Of a stretch of 64,000 bases of DNA, positions 1 to 8,873 are shown one piece after another. Below the pieces are notes generated by a model, which was given only the letters and a program-made list of their open reading frames with translations, was not told the origin of the DNA and made no database searches. The stretch comes from JANQEU01 sp965601455 (GTDB lineage: Bacteria; Bacteroidota; Bacteroidia; Cytophagales; Cyclobacteriaceae), in contig OZ271831.1 of the NCBI GenBank assembly GCA_965601455.1, positions 744,001-808,000 on the forward strand. Direction: 5' to 3'. The position numbers and the translations under genes are program-made. Position 1 is the first letter of the stretch. The number at the start of each line of letters is the position of its first letter.

Positions 1-1325
1 GGACCGATCATTCTAACATTGAAGGCATGACAGCCGGCACAAATACCGTAGTAAGCAAGTTCAGCCCGTTCAGAGGGTAGTATTTCCCGTGGTGCAACGG
101 GTTCATCCAATAAGAAGGTCTTAATGTTTTGTGTGGTGGTGATCGAAGCTGGTCCGTAGCTGTCTATTCCAAAGGTGCGGTAACGGCCTCTATCCCGTAT
201 GGTGCTACCTGAACCGGCACCAACAGCAATGATATCCGGACCTCTGTCACTGAGTTGCGCCATCATCAGGGTTTTTAAAACTCCAACAGGGTTGTTACCA
301 TTTTCGGTCATCACATTGTCCAAAATAACTATGTTGTCTGGATTGGGATCGGAATCCGGATCAACGGAGATTTCTGCAAAAGCATGATCGGTAATAGTAA
401 TTCCGGAATTATCGTTTCCTGTAATGATATTGTTTTCAAGAACTACACTATCCGCAGCCATAATTAAAACCCCGGTACCTTTCGGTATTCCAGCAACGAT
501 GGATCCCGGAGCGCCAAAGTTTTCCGTATTGTTATTTACAATAAAGTTATTTCGCAAAATGACGTCATAACAAGTCTTTATTGGAAGTCCCGGGGTAATG
601 AAAACAAGTATTCCTCCGGTGTTATTGTGGGAGTAGTTGCCCTCCACAAGACAATGACGAGAGTTTTCAATTTCAATGCCTGCAACACTTTCGAAAACCT
701 CGTTGAATCGTACATCGATGTTGTCACTCATTCCAATATAGATCGCTGCATCTTCAATGCCAGAGAGTATATTATGTTCGATCAAACCATTCTTCCCGAA
801 CTCCGGAAAGATCCCGTATACCCCGGCATCGATAATCCAGTTTTTCCGGATAACAAAGTTATTACCAGCCTGACCCATAATTGCATTCCCTTTGTAGTTG
901 ATGATTTTGAAGTTTTCAATAAGAACGCCATTGCCGGAGTATAGAAAAGCATCGTTCAATTCCTTTTCGCCATTGAGAACTGGCCATTCACCCTCAATAA
1001 CTATACCCTGTAGAGTAATTCGATCTTTATCGATATATACCGTTTCCTTGTACGTGCCGGGGAAAACACGGATCATGTCTCCGGGATTGGCATTGGTTAC
1101 AGCCTGCTGGATGGATTCACCATCTTTGACCTCAAATATGGTTCCCGTTTCACTTTCAAAGAATGATGGTATGACTCCGCCGGACCCACCTTCCGCATTT
1201 ACATACTGAACTGGAGGGGGAGGGGGTGCATAGCTATTCCCCAAGATGAACTTTCCGCCAGCCATTCCAAGGGCTAGTATTAGTATTCCTAAAAACAGGT
1301 TTGTCCATTTTCTTTTACTTGCCAT
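1..1325 (-). CDS. Exported parallel beta-helix protein with C-terminal c-type haem site (partial, C-terminus off the window)
   Basis: This frame runs open from ATG at 1325 to the left edge (441 codons seen), so the C-terminus is missing. Residues 8-22 form one hydrophobic segment (signal or anchor), followed by a proline-rich linker at about 34-39. Residues about 62-340 show the short hydrophobic rungs with N-rich turns of right-handed parallel beta-helix (CASH/NosD-like) proteins, for example VIRKNWIID, LIEHNILSG and VVLENNIITGN. A haem attachment motif CAGCH lies at 429-433, so a cytochrome c domain probably begins there. The start overlaps the upstream dihaem peroxidase by 11 bases, which indicates translational coupling. 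Its job is unknown. A periplasmic or surface protein that exchanges electrons with its two cytochrome neighbours is the simplest reading; a polysaccharide-binding role is also possible. Confidence 0.8.
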   Translation of the reverse strand, partial: MASKRKWTNLFLGILILALGMAGGKFILGNSYAPPPPPVQYVNAEGGSGGVIPSFFESETGTIFEVKDGESIQQAVTNANPGDMIRVFPGTYKETVYIDKDRITLQGIVIEGEWPVLNGEKELNDAFLYSGNGVLIENFKIINYKGNAIMGQAGNNFVIRKNWIIDAGVYGIFPEFGKNGLIEHNILSGIEDAAIYIGMSDNIDVRFNEVFESVAGIEIENSRHCLVEGNYSHNNTGGILVFITPGLPIKTCYDVILRNNFIVNNNTENFGAPGSIVAGIPKGTGVLIMAADSVVLENNIITGNDNSGITITDHAFAEISVDPDSDPNPDNIVILDNVMTENGNNPVGVLKTLMMAQLSDRGPDIIAVGAGSGSTIRDRGRYRTFGIDSYGPASITTTQNIKTFLLDEPVAPREILPSERAELAYYGICAGCHAFNVRMIG

Positions 1326-2505
1326 AGTTCTTCGTTTTTGCATACATGTCCATTTCCGATGGGACTTGATCGGGGATGGTTGGTTTAAATGTTTCGTCGG
1401 TTAATGTCTTAAGGAAATCGACCAGTCTATCCAGCTCGTAATCGGATAAGTTTGGTTCCCAAATGTGCCAATGAAGAATCAAATCTTCGCCTTCCGGTAC
1501 AGCATGGCCTCTTCCATCAGTATAGAATTGAACCGTTTCTCTTAAGGTTGCGAATTGACCTGCGTGCATGTAAGGTGCTGTTAGGTCGATATTTCTAAGG
1601 GATGGTACCTTAAATCCGCCCCTCCAGGTTGGGTTATCAAAGGTTTTTTCGGCACCTACATCAAATTCAGCTCCTTTTACATTGGGTACCCCAAGCACTG
1701 CAATTTGTTGGTTGGTAAATAGGGGCGGTGTGTGACACTCTGCGCATCTGGCAACAAAAGACCGGAAGACATTGAGCCCCTCTAGTTCCTCTTTAGTCAA
1801 GGCTTCATGAAAACCATGGGCATACCGGTCATAACGGCTATTTAAAGAGATGAGCGATGATTCAAATGCTGCAATTGCCGTGTAGACTTCATCCAACTGG
1901 ATTGAATCTATAGGATGTCGATCAGGAAAAGCTTGGGCAAAGAGTGATCGATATTCGCCAATGGCATTTAACGAGTTCTTCAGTTGGCTAGGAGTATTTC
2001 CCATTTCATGTTCATCGTAAAGGGGACCTTGCATTTGCTCTTCAAGACTCGATGCTCTTCCATCCCAGAAGAGACTACTTAAATAACCTACATTCCATAA
2101 TGATGGAGCGGAACGTGTTAGCTGGTGCCCATTGATTCCGGTACTTACCCTTTTGCCATCTGAGAAACCCATATTGGGGTCATGACAGGATGCGCAGGAA
2201 ATCGTACCGTCTTTAGAAAGAACCGGATCAAAAAAGAGATATCGGCCAAGGTCTATCTGTTCTGGCGTAAAACAATGCCTTGCTTCAGGCAGGGCAGTCT
2301 TCAATCCACCAACTCCTTTATCGGTAAGCGAGGAATACTGCATATAAAGATTGCGTGATTCGCATTCCCCTTTTTCATTCAGCATAAATCCGGGTGGGCA
2401 TGAGCTACGAAGTTTAATATTACCGGATATCACTTCTGAGCCGGACCAACTATGGTAGGCCGCAAAGATTAAAAGTGCGACAGTGGGTATTAGAAGAAAC
2501 CTCAT
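1315..2505 (-). CDS. Dihaem cytochrome c peroxidase / MauG family protein
   Basis: A 396-residue exported protein with an N-terminal hydrophobic segment (about 3-16). Two haem motifs are visible: CASCH at 104-108 in the high-potential/entry domain and CAECH at 254-258 in the second domain. The family motif PYMHAG at 311-316 supplies a candidate axial Met313. Family members reduce hydrogen peroxide in the periplasm or, like MauG, oxidise residues of a partner protein. Before the first domain is a small Cys-containing stretch (CPPGFMLNEKGEC, 36-48), unusual for the family and possibly a disulfide knot. It overlaps the cytochrome gene upstream by four bases (ATGA) and the beta-helix gene downstream by 11, so the three are one operon. 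No mau genes are visible, so a methylamine dehydrogenase role is not supported. Confidence 0.88.
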   Translation of the reverse strand: MRFLLIPTVALLIFAAYHSWSGSEVISGNIKLRSSCPPGFMLNEKGECESRNLYMQYSSLTDKGVGGLKTALPEARHCFTPEQIDLGRYLFFDPVLSKDGTISCASCHDPNMGFSDGKRVSTGINGHQLTRSAPSLWNVGYLSSLFWDGRASSLEEQMQGPLYDEHEMGNTPSQLKNSLNAIGEYRSLFAQAFPDRHPIDSIQLDEVYTAIAAFESSLISLNSRYDRYAHGFHEALTKEELEGLNVFRSFVARCAECHTPPLFTNQQIAVLGVPNVKGAEFDVGAEKTFDNPTWRGGFKVPSLRNIDLTAPYMHAGQFATLRETVQFYTDGRGHAVPEGEDLILHWHIWEPNLSDYELDRLVDFLKTLTDETFKPTIPDQVPSEMDMYAKTKNYGK

Positions 2506-3191
2506 TCTCTTAGGGAATGAATATAAGCAACAACATCAAGAATATCATTTTTGGATACCAATGTATTCGACATCATCTTCATTTGGGCTCCGTAGGTGTC
2601 ATCAGGGTGACTGCCTCGCTGTCCATTCTGAAATTTCCTGTACTGACTAACAAGGTACCAATCATCAATGGTTTGTAATCCCGGTGCGTTTAAGGATTTG
2701 ATACCTTTTGCTTTGGTTCCATGACAAGCACCACACACTCTGTTGTAGTTGGCTTTGCCTTTCACGAGATCACCACTCAATGTTGATCGGGTTATTGTGT
2801 CTTCAAGCTTCTCGATATAAAGTGATACTGCCTGGATTGATAATGAATCGGGAAGTGTATTTGTGGCAGCCCACATTTGTTGTCCTCGCAAATCTGTGGT
2901 ATCGGTCCCTCTAATTCCAGCTTGATAGTTGTGCAGCTGTCTTTCGATATACCAGGATTCAAGTCCTGAGAGGGCTGGAGCACCTAATGACTCATTCCCT
3001 TCTCCCTTGGCACCATGACAGGACATACAGGTTCCGTACTTTTCTGAACCCAGGGTTAACAGTTCCTCTTCTGATAGTTTCGGTGGCTGATCGATACTCG
3101 TATTGGAGTTACCTGATTCCGATTGTTGATTACATGCAGCTATAAGTAGTAGGCATACAACCACCCACAATTTGGTTGAATGGTTTGACAT
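2502..3191 (-). CDS. Two-haem c-type cytochrome lipoprotein
   Basis: A 229-residue protein beginning with a lipoprotein signal whose lipobox IAAC ends at Cys20, so it is expected to be membrane-anchored in the cell envelope. Two tandem cytochrome c class I-like domains follow: CMSCH at 55-59 and CGACH at 153-157. Both are followed by the GxxxxG-APAL/APGL pattern and a later Met (QQMWAA, AQMKMM) that could be the second haem ligand. This arrangement resembles cytochrome c4/c553 electron carriers. It is the first gene of the three-gene haem operon and probably shuttles electrons to the dihaem peroxidase encoded next. The donor and acceptor cannot be read from sequence. Confidence 0.88.
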   Translation of the reverse strand: MSNHSTKLWVVVCLLLIAACNQQSESGNSNTSIDQPPKLSEEELLTLGSEKYGTCMSCHGAKGEGNESLGAPALSGLESWYIERQLHNYQAGIRGTDTTDLRGQQMWAATNTLPDSLSIQAVSLYIEKLEDTITRSTLSGDLVKGKANYNRVCGACHGTKAKGIKSLNAPGLQTIDDWYLVSQYRKFQNGQRGSHPDDTYGAQMKMMSNTLVSKNDILDVVAYIHSLRE

Positions 3192-3313
3192 GGTTTCTTG
3201 GCTAGGAATTTGTCCTGACGTGAAAGTAATTGAAACCAGTGATCGTTAAAAATTCCACCGGGATGAAGTGTGGAAATTGCTATTAAAATGAGATTTGCTC
3301 TTTTTAATTTAAG

Positions 3314-4393
3314 TCACCCTTTAAATCGACTAAGACCCAATGCCTTCACAACAATATTTGGAAGCGGCTTCCTTGAATCTCTTTTTTTCAGGTTGAGGTA
3401 GATGCCAAACTTCTTTAGTATTGGTACTTTATGGGTTTCCACAAATTCAATCAAGGTGCCACTCGGATCTTCGATATAAGAAAAATGACCGGCAGCCTCA
3501 CCCATGTCGAATGATGCCCCCTCGGTTGCCTTGCTGCTATCTACGGTAAACGGGTGCCCTGCGGCCTCACATTTTTCTCTTAAAGCTTCCATTCCGCTGA
3601 TGTCATAGCACAGGTGAATAAAACCAAGATCTCCCCAGAATCGGTCTTGAAATATATTTTTTCTGCTTTCATCGGTAGCCTCTACCAATTCGATTTGGCC
3701 AAAACCAAACATTTTTGCGAATGCTCCCTGTCTTGGGGAGTTTTCCATCAAAATCGCTCGCTTGAACCTTCCGGATCCACCGGGTAGTGATTTTAGATCT
3801 TCATAGCTGCCTTCACCATCGTACAAGACTTTGTCGTAACCCAGGATGTTTTTATAAAACTTAATACTTTCTTTCAGGTTCTTACATCCAATAATTGCCC
3901 CATAGGTTCCACCTGTGTGCTTCTTTTCTTTTTTGAACCACTCAGTTTGATCTTGAACGACATTGAAAATGTTACCATAAAGATCCTTAACGTAAAAGTG
4001 AGGATGACCCATTGGATCCAGTGTTGGTTCCGACAGTAAATCCAGGTTTTCTCGCTTGTAGAAATCATAGGCTGCCTGAACATCCTGACTTCTGAGTTTT
4101 CCGGCAAAAATTCCGTAGTCCCCTAACTCAATGGCGGATGTTGGTGGTTGTGGTGTTCGGGATTTGTATTGCCAAATTTCAAACCCACCACCTCCTTGAA
4201 GATTCAAGGAAAGAGCGGCATGCCTCTCCTGAGGTTCCCCACCGGTGTATGGAAGCATATAATTGGCGGCTGCTTCCTCTTCGAAGACCCGTACGTCGTA
4301 ACCAAAATACTTCTTGTACCACCGCCATCCTTCGTAGACGTTTTTCACACCTACACCAATTTGCTGTATTCCGCTGATTACGATATCACTCAT
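3314..4393 (-). CDS. Two-domain VOC (glyoxalase/dioxygenase fold) family protein
   Basis: A 359-residue cytosolic protein built of four beta-alpha-beta-beta-beta modules in two vicinal-oxygen-chelate domains. Module starts are visible at IQQIGVGVKN (9), GIFAGKLRS (about 94), GTYGAIIGCKN (about 163) and LGFIHLCYDIS (about 256). Typical strand-end motifs occur at DLYGNIFNVVQ and DPSGTLIEFVE. Glutamates at the end of modules 1 and 4 and a His in module 4 could bind metal. The module 2 end has Asn where a ligand Glu is usual, so the active site is probably in one domain only. Substrate unknown; family members include extradiol dioxygenases, glyoxalases and 4-hydroxyphenylpyruvate dioxygenase. It stands alone, divergent from the FabF-like gene. 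Confidence 0.75.
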   Translation of the reverse strand: MSDIVISGIQQIGVGVKNVYEGWRWYKKYFGYDVRVFEEEAAANYMLPYTGGEPQERHAALSLNLQGGGGFEIWQYKSRTPQPPTSAIELGDYGIFAGKLRSQDVQAAYDFYKRENLDLLSEPTLDPMGHPHFYVKDLYGNIFNVVQDQTEWFKKEKKHTGGTYGAIIGCKNLKESIKFYKNILGYDKVLYDGEGSYEDLKSLPGGSGRFKRAILMENSPRQGAFAKMFGFGQIELVEATDESRKNIFQDRFWGDLGFIHLCYDISGMEALREKCEAAGHPFTVDSSKATEGASFDMGEAAGHFSYIEDPSGTLIEFVETHKVPILKKFGIYLNLKKRDSRKPLPNIVVKALGLSRFKG

Positions 4394-4545
4394 GAGTCTC
4401 TATAGTTAGGAGGGCAAAAAAAATCTTATTTGGTTTCTCATGCAAATATCTTTCTACGATCCCCGATGAGCAATGAAACCTTACTTCTTTGAAAATAGAG
4501 GTTGCTAGATCAAATTTGCCCAGAATTTAATACGAACCAGCACGC

Positions 4546-5799
4546 ATGTCGCAAAAGAAAAGAAGAGTGGTAATCACGGGTCTAGGCGCCCTGACCCCCA
4601 TTGGGAATAATGTAGATGCTTATTGGCAAGGACTTATCGAAGGCCGTTCAGGAGCTGCACCCATTACTTATTTCGATACGACAAACTTCAAAACTACGTT
4701 TGCCTGTGAACTCAAGAATTTTGATGTTTCCTCTTTACTAGACAGAAAGGAGGTTCGCATTAATGACCCTTACCTTCAATACGCACTGGTAACTACACAA
4801 GAGGCCATTGAAGATGCGCAACTTGATTTCGACCAGCTTAACCCAATAAGAGGTGGTGTAATATGGGGTACGGGGAATGGAGGGATCCAGAGTTTCCATA
4901 ATGATATTGCGGATTATGAGTCCGGTGAGCGTATTCCCAGGTTTAATCCCTATTTCATCCCGAAGATTATTCCCAATATGGCTGCAGGAGTCATCTCCAT
5001 AAAGTACGGGATTAAGGGAATTACCTATGCTCCAATCACAGCTTGCGCGACTTCAAATACGGCTATTATAGAGGCATTTAATCATATCGTTTGGGGTGAT
5101 TCTGATTGGATGATTGTAGGAGGCTCTGATGCCGCCATCAATGAATCCGGAATTGGTGGATTTAACGCAAGTAAAGCCTTATCTACGAACAATGATAACC
5201 CTGTGACTGCCTCAAAACCTTTTGATAAGAACAGGGATGGATTTGTAATGGGTGAAGGTTCGGGTACACTTATATTGGAAGACCTGGATCATGCAATTTC
5301 TCGTGGAGCAAGAATATATGCCGAGGTCGGTGGAGGGGCTATGACCTCTGATGCTTATCACCTAACAGCCACGCATCCAGAAGGGGAGGGTGCTGCACGG
5401 GCTATTATGATGACTCTGGAAATGGCAAACCTTAAACCATCAGATGTGGATTATGTTAATACTCATGCGACTTCTACTCCAATGGGGGATATCAGCGAGT
5501 TAAAGGCACTGGGAAACATTTTTACAGGAAATTCACCAAAAATTTCAGCGACTAAATCAATGACTGGACATTTATTGGGAGCTGCTGGTGTAATTGAGGC
5601 AATAGCAAGTATCAAGTCCATCGAAACTGGTTGCGTTCCACCTACAATAAACACCACTGAATTGGATGACGATACACCTGGGCATCTGGATATTGTAATT
5701 GGTAAAAAGCAAGAGGTGGAAGTGGATATAGCGCTGAGCAATACTTTTGGTTTTGGGGGGCATAATGCGATCGCATTGTTCAGGAGATTTAAAGCCTAG
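4546..5799 (+). CDS. Beta-ketoacyl-ACP synthase II family protein (FabF-like)
   Basis: A 417-residue condensing enzyme of the usual FabF length. It joins malonyl-ACP to an acyl chain. The catalytic triad is complete: Cys167 in TACATS, His307 in NTHATSTPMGD and His342 in KSMTGHLLGAAG, with the conserved Lys337. The C-terminal GFGGHNA loop is also present. It is not beside an acyl carrier protein or fabG, so it may be an additional ketosynthase (aryl polyene, flexirubin-type or unusual fatty acid) rather than the housekeeping FabF. That choice needs comparison with the rest of the genome. It follows a 150-base gap from the divergent VOC gene, and a small unknown gene follows in the same direction. 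Confidence 0.9.
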   Translation: MSQKKRRVVITGLGALTPIGNNVDAYWQGLIEGRSGAAPITYFDTTNFKTTFACELKNFDVSSLLDRKEVRINDPYLQYALVTTQEAIEDAQLDFDQLNPIRGGVIWGTGNGGIQSFHNDIADYESGERIPRFNPYFIPKIIPNMAAGVISIKYGIKGITYAPITACATSNTAIIEAFNHIVWGDSDWMIVGGSDAAINESGIGGFNASKALSTNNDNPVTASKPFDKNRDGFVMGEGSGTLILEDLDHAISRGARIYAEVGGGAMTSDAYHLTATHPEGEGAARAIMMTLEMANLKPSDVDYVNTHATSTPMGDISELKALGNIFTGNSPKISATKSMTGHLLGAAGVIEAIASIKSIETGCVPPTINTTELDDDTPGHLDIVIGKKQEVEVDIALSNTFGFGGHNAIALFRRFKA

Positions 5800-5943
5800 A
5801 AAATTTATATGAATTTTCTTTGGTTAAGGGTATAATGAACCTGGCAATCCTTAAATTAGAAGATGGATTTTCAGGATCAAGTTTGGAAGCGTTTGCATCC
5901 TAATAAATGAAAATCTACATTTGAAGTGAAAAATCCCTAAACC

Positions 5944-6261
5944 ATGAAAAAAGCAATTCAGGCATTCTTCCGTCAATTTCAGCCAACATACACGGTTAAT
6001 GCGATTACTTACTGGGTTATTCCTTTTTCTCCAGTGCAAAAGCACGAGAACAAGTACGAGTTTTCACGGGGTGAATACGATGCTGCCAAAGCATTCTACG
6101 ATAAGGTGATTAAAAAGACCCAGGAGTTAGGGTATTCTCCTGCGGAAGTACAGCTTATTAAAGGAAAAAAGAGCGTCGTGGAATCCAAGCAGATCGGTCC
6201 TGTCAGCTCACTTTCCGGATATGCTATGTCTACAAAAGAACACTTTGTAGGAGCTGCATAA
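5944..6261 (+). CDS. Small protein of unknown function (105 aa)
   Basis: ATG follows a purine-poor leader 144 bases after the ketosynthase gene. The protein has no signal peptide or membrane span. It begins with a basic amphipathic stretch (KKAIQAFFRQF), and a mixed alpha/beta region is likely after that. The central part, EFSRGEYDAAKAFYDKVIKKTQEL, looks like one long helix. I do not recognise the family. A GGGAAAT/ATTTCCC hairpin at 6333-6350 lies downstream and could end its transcript. It might be co-transcribed with the FabF-like gene, but no functional link is visible. Confidence 0.65.
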   Translation: MKKAIQAFFRQFQPTYTVNAITYWVIPFSPVQKHENKYEFSRGEYDAAKAFYDKVIKKTQELGYSPAEVQLIKGKKSVVESKQIGPVSSLSGYAMSTKEHFVGAA

Positions 6262-6332
6262 GCTAGCTTCAAATGAAAGATTGAAATATCCTCTATTCTT
6301 TTAGGATTAACTCATCTGTAGTCTCGTGGTAC

Positions 6333-6353
6333 GGGAAATTCCGATTTCCCTTT
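6333..6353 (+). terminator. Possible weak intrinsic terminator
   Basis: Seven-base-pair perfect hairpin (GGGAAAT at 6333-6339, loop TCCG, ATTTCCC at 6344-6350) followed by only three T residues. A second inverted pair, CAGTAA (6359-6364) and TTACTG (6374-6379), follows directly. The position after the 105-residue gene and before the H-NOX gene suits a terminator or a leader structure. The short T run makes it weak. Confidence 0.35.
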
Positions 6354-6454
6354 GTGATCAGTAACCCTGTGAATTACTGGTTTCTTACCTATAAAATGCT
6401 TATTTTCAAGTAAGGCAACAAGCCTAAGTTACCGAAACCGAAACCTTGAAAATT

Positions 6455-6985
6455 ATGCATGGCATCATACACGCTGAACTGAAAAAATACGTAGAAGGCA
6501 AATTTGGATCTGATGGTTGGAAGGCGGTTCTTGATGAAGCAGGATTATCCGGTAAAATCTATACCACTTTTACAACTTATCCCGATTCCGATGCCCTCTC
6601 AATTGTTACCGCGGCCTCAAAAATCACGAAAATAGGAATTCCGGAAATCCTGGAGGACTTTGGTTATTTCATTGCTCCGGACCTCATGAATATGTATCGA
6701 TCCATCATCAAATCTGAATGGGGCATGTTTGACATGTTACTTCAAACGGAAGAAATGATTCATAAAGTGGTGAGAATGCAAAATGCAGGTGCGGAACCTC
6801 CAAAGTTGGAATTTGAAAAAGTAGATGACCAGACCCTTAAATTTATCTATAAGTCCAAGAGAAACATGGCGGACGTGGCCAAAGGGATCATAAGGGGCGT
6901 TGCCAATCATTATGGAGAATCGGTTGAACTCACATCTACAACCAATGGGGATGGTAGTGTAGAAGTAATGATTACCAGAAAATAG
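6455..6985 (+). CDS. H-NOX (haem nitric oxide/oxygen-binding) sensor protein
   Basis: A 176-residue stand-alone H-NOX domain, counted from ATG at 6455. An in-frame TTG at 6446 would add three residues, but MHGIIH matches the usual N-terminus of the family. The haem ligand is His103 in EEMIHKVV, and the propionate-binding YxSxR motif is YKSKR at 132-136; both are one residue displaced from the Thermoanaerobacter protein (His102, Tyr131/Ser133/Arg135). The residue matching its distal Tyr140, which stabilises bound oxygen, is Val141 here, so a pocket that binds NO and rejects oxygen is inferred. Bacterial H-NOX proteins normally regulate a neighbouring histidine kinase or cyclic-di-GMP enzyme. 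None lies alongside; the adjacent genes are a small unknown protein and an oppositely oriented ABC exporter. Confidence 0.9.
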   Translation: MHGIIHAELKKYVEGKFGSDGWKAVLDEAGLSGKIYTTFTTYPDSDALSIVTAASKITKIGIPEILEDFGYFIAPDLMNMYRSIIKSEWGMFDMLLQTEEMIHKVVRMQNAGAEPPKLEFEKVDDQTLKFIYKSKRNMADVAKGIIRGVANHYGESVELTSTTNGDGSVEVMITRK

Positions 6986-6990
6986 CAGTG

Positions 6991-8727
6991 CTAGATCCTA
7001 GCCTGGTACGTATATAGGTCAAAATATCTTCCTTTCTTTTCTATCAACTCATCGTGAGTTCCGGACTCATAGATACGACCTTTTTCAATGACCAAAATTT
7101 GGTCAGCCTGTCGTATAGTACTTAGCCTGTGAGCGATGACGAAGGTTGTTCTGCCCTGCATTAGCCTGGACAAGCTTTCCTGAATTAGCGATTCACTTTC
7201 GGTATCAAGATTACTGGTTGCTTCATCGAGAATTAAGATTTTGGGATCCGCCAGAATAGCCCTTGCAATAGCGATCCGTTGTCTTTGACCACCAGATAGT
7301 TTAACCCCACGTTCGCCAATTAGGGTATTCAGACCTTCTTCAAACCGATCCGTGAATTCATTCACATGAGCGGCTTTAACCGCGTCCATGATTTCGGCAT
7401 CTGTGGCATCGGGTCGCGGGAATACGATGTTTTCCCTGATAGTTCCGTCAAATAGAAATTCATCTTGTAGAACAACCCCCAAATGCCTCCTGTATTTTTC
7501 CAGTGAGATTTTAGTGATGTCTTCATCATCTACGGAGATTATACCGCTCTCCGGATTGAGAAAAGTTGCTACCAGTCCTGCGATTGTTGATTTCCCTGAC
7601 CCCGATGATCCCACAAGAGCGGTTACCGATCCGGCGGGTGCCCGGAAGCTGATGTCATGAATGACGTGTTTTTCCTCTTCGTACCCGAATGATACCTTAT
7701 CAAACTTTATATTTCCTTTGACTTCCTGAACATGGATGGATCGCTCCTCGGGGTTGTTTTCTTCAGGCTCGTTCATTAGCTCTTCGGTACGATCTAATCC
7801 CGCAAATGCCTCCGTCAGCTGACTTCCGATGTTACTCATTTGCACTATTGGTGCAATCATAAAACCCAGATACAAAGTGAAAGCTAGAAAATCACCTACG
7901 GTAAGTTCCCCTTGCATAATCATATATCCACCAATTCCCATAATACCTGTACTGGCCAAACCCAGAAGGAAAGTAGCTGAACTGGTTACAAGGCTGGTAG
8001 TCGTAAGGCTTTTCTTCACATTTTCATAAAGACGTTCAACCCCATTTTCAAAGGTCTTCACTTCCTGTGCCTCGGCGTTAAATCCCTTTATTACTCTTAC
8101 CCCGTTAAGGGTCTCTGTGAGTCTTCCGGTGACTTCCGCATTGATTTTTCCTCGTTCCCTGAAAATTGGGCGAATGTATCCAAAGGCTCTAAGAGATATA
8201 AAACCAAAAATTGCTACAGGTACCAGGACGTATATCGTCATCATTGCACTGATGTTGATGAGCAGGAAAAGACTAATAATGGCCGTCAATATCCCCCCGA
8301 AGAGTTGTACCAAGCCGGTTCCAACCAGGTTTCTAACTCCTTCTACGTCACTCATTATTCTTGAGACCAGTTCACCGGCTTTCGTATTGTCAAAAAATCG
8401 AACAGGAAGGTAAATGACCTTACGTTGTACTTTCACCCGCAATTGGGCAATCAGGTGTTGTGCTTCGACGCTGAGGATACGGGTTAAGGCAAAAGAAGTG
8501 ATTGCCTGGACTGTAATGGCCCCAAAAACGGCTAAAAGCAGAGTTTTGAGCATCTCCATATCGCCATTTACTATGACATCATCCATGAGATACTTGCTGG
8601 CTCCCGGGAGTACAAGGCTTGCTAGTCTACTAATTATAATTAAGAATAGTCCAATTAGAAGTGTTCTCCATCGGGGATACACAATGGTTCGGAATACATG
8701 ACCGATGGTTACTTTTGACTTTGACAT
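6991..8727 (-). CDS. ABC exporter, fused permease and ATPase (MsbA/MdlB-like half transporter)
   Basis: A 578-residue half transporter that should homodimerise. Six membrane spans lie in residues about 20-300. The ATPase domain follows: Walker A GSSGSGKS at 373-380, Q-loop Gln421, signature LSGGQ at 477-481, Walker B ILILDE ending at catalytic Glu502, and H-loop His533. This layout is typical of lipid A, lipid-linked or multidrug exporters in the inner membrane; the substrate cannot be told from sequence. It faces the H-NOX gene tail to tail with a 5-base gap and is divergent from the hydrolase at 8874, with a 146-base intergenic region holding the promoters of both. Confidence 0.92.
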   Translation of the reverse strand: MSKSKVTIGHVFRTIVYPRWRTLLIGLFLIIISRLASLVLPGASKYLMDDVIVNGDMEMLKTLLLAVFGAITVQAITSFALTRILSVEAQHLIAQLRVKVQRKVIYLPVRFFDNTKAGELVSRIMSDVEGVRNLVGTGLVQLFGGILTAIISLFLLINISAMMTIYVLVPVAIFGFISLRAFGYIRPIFRERGKINAEVTGRLTETLNGVRVIKGFNAEAQEVKTFENGVERLYENVKKSLTTTSLVTSSATFLLGLASTGIMGIGGYMIMQGELTVGDFLAFTLYLGFMIAPIVQMSNIGSQLTEAFAGLDRTEELMNEPEENNPEERSIHVQEVKGNIKFDKVSFGYEEEKHVIHDISFRAPAGSVTALVGSSGSGKSTIAGLVATFLNPESGIISVDDEDITKISLEKYRRHLGVVLQDEFLFDGTIRENIVFPRPDATDAEIMDAVKAAHVNEFTDRFEEGLNTLIGERGVKLSGGQRQRIAIARAILADPKILILDEATSNLDTESESLIQESLSRLMQGRTTFVIAHRLSTIRQADQILVIEKGRIYESGTHDELIEKKGRYFDLYTYQARI

Positions 8728-8873
8728 AAAGGGTTGCGGTAAGTCTATTACTGATCAAAAACACGACCATTTTGAAACTTCTGTCACATTGGCAGGTGAA
8801 TAGATGGTTATGACCTTAAAGGAACCCGGAGGACATTTCTTTGCGTTCATTTAACTTCGAGCCCGACACATTT

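Noticed and set aside
627..1209. Plus-strand open frames opposite the beta-helix gene
   Set aside because: The minus-strand frame is open for 1325 bases, with a start, haem motif and repeats; the plus frames are shadows.
1315..2505. MauG as maturation enzyme of methylamine dehydrogenase
   Set aside because: No mau structural genes are in view; only family likeness exists.
5835..5903. 22-codon frame whose product (AILKLEDGFSGSS) resembles the start of carbamoyl-phosphate synthase small subunit
   Set aside because: Too short, and the match lacks two residues of the motif; likely chance. No further CarA-like sequence follows.
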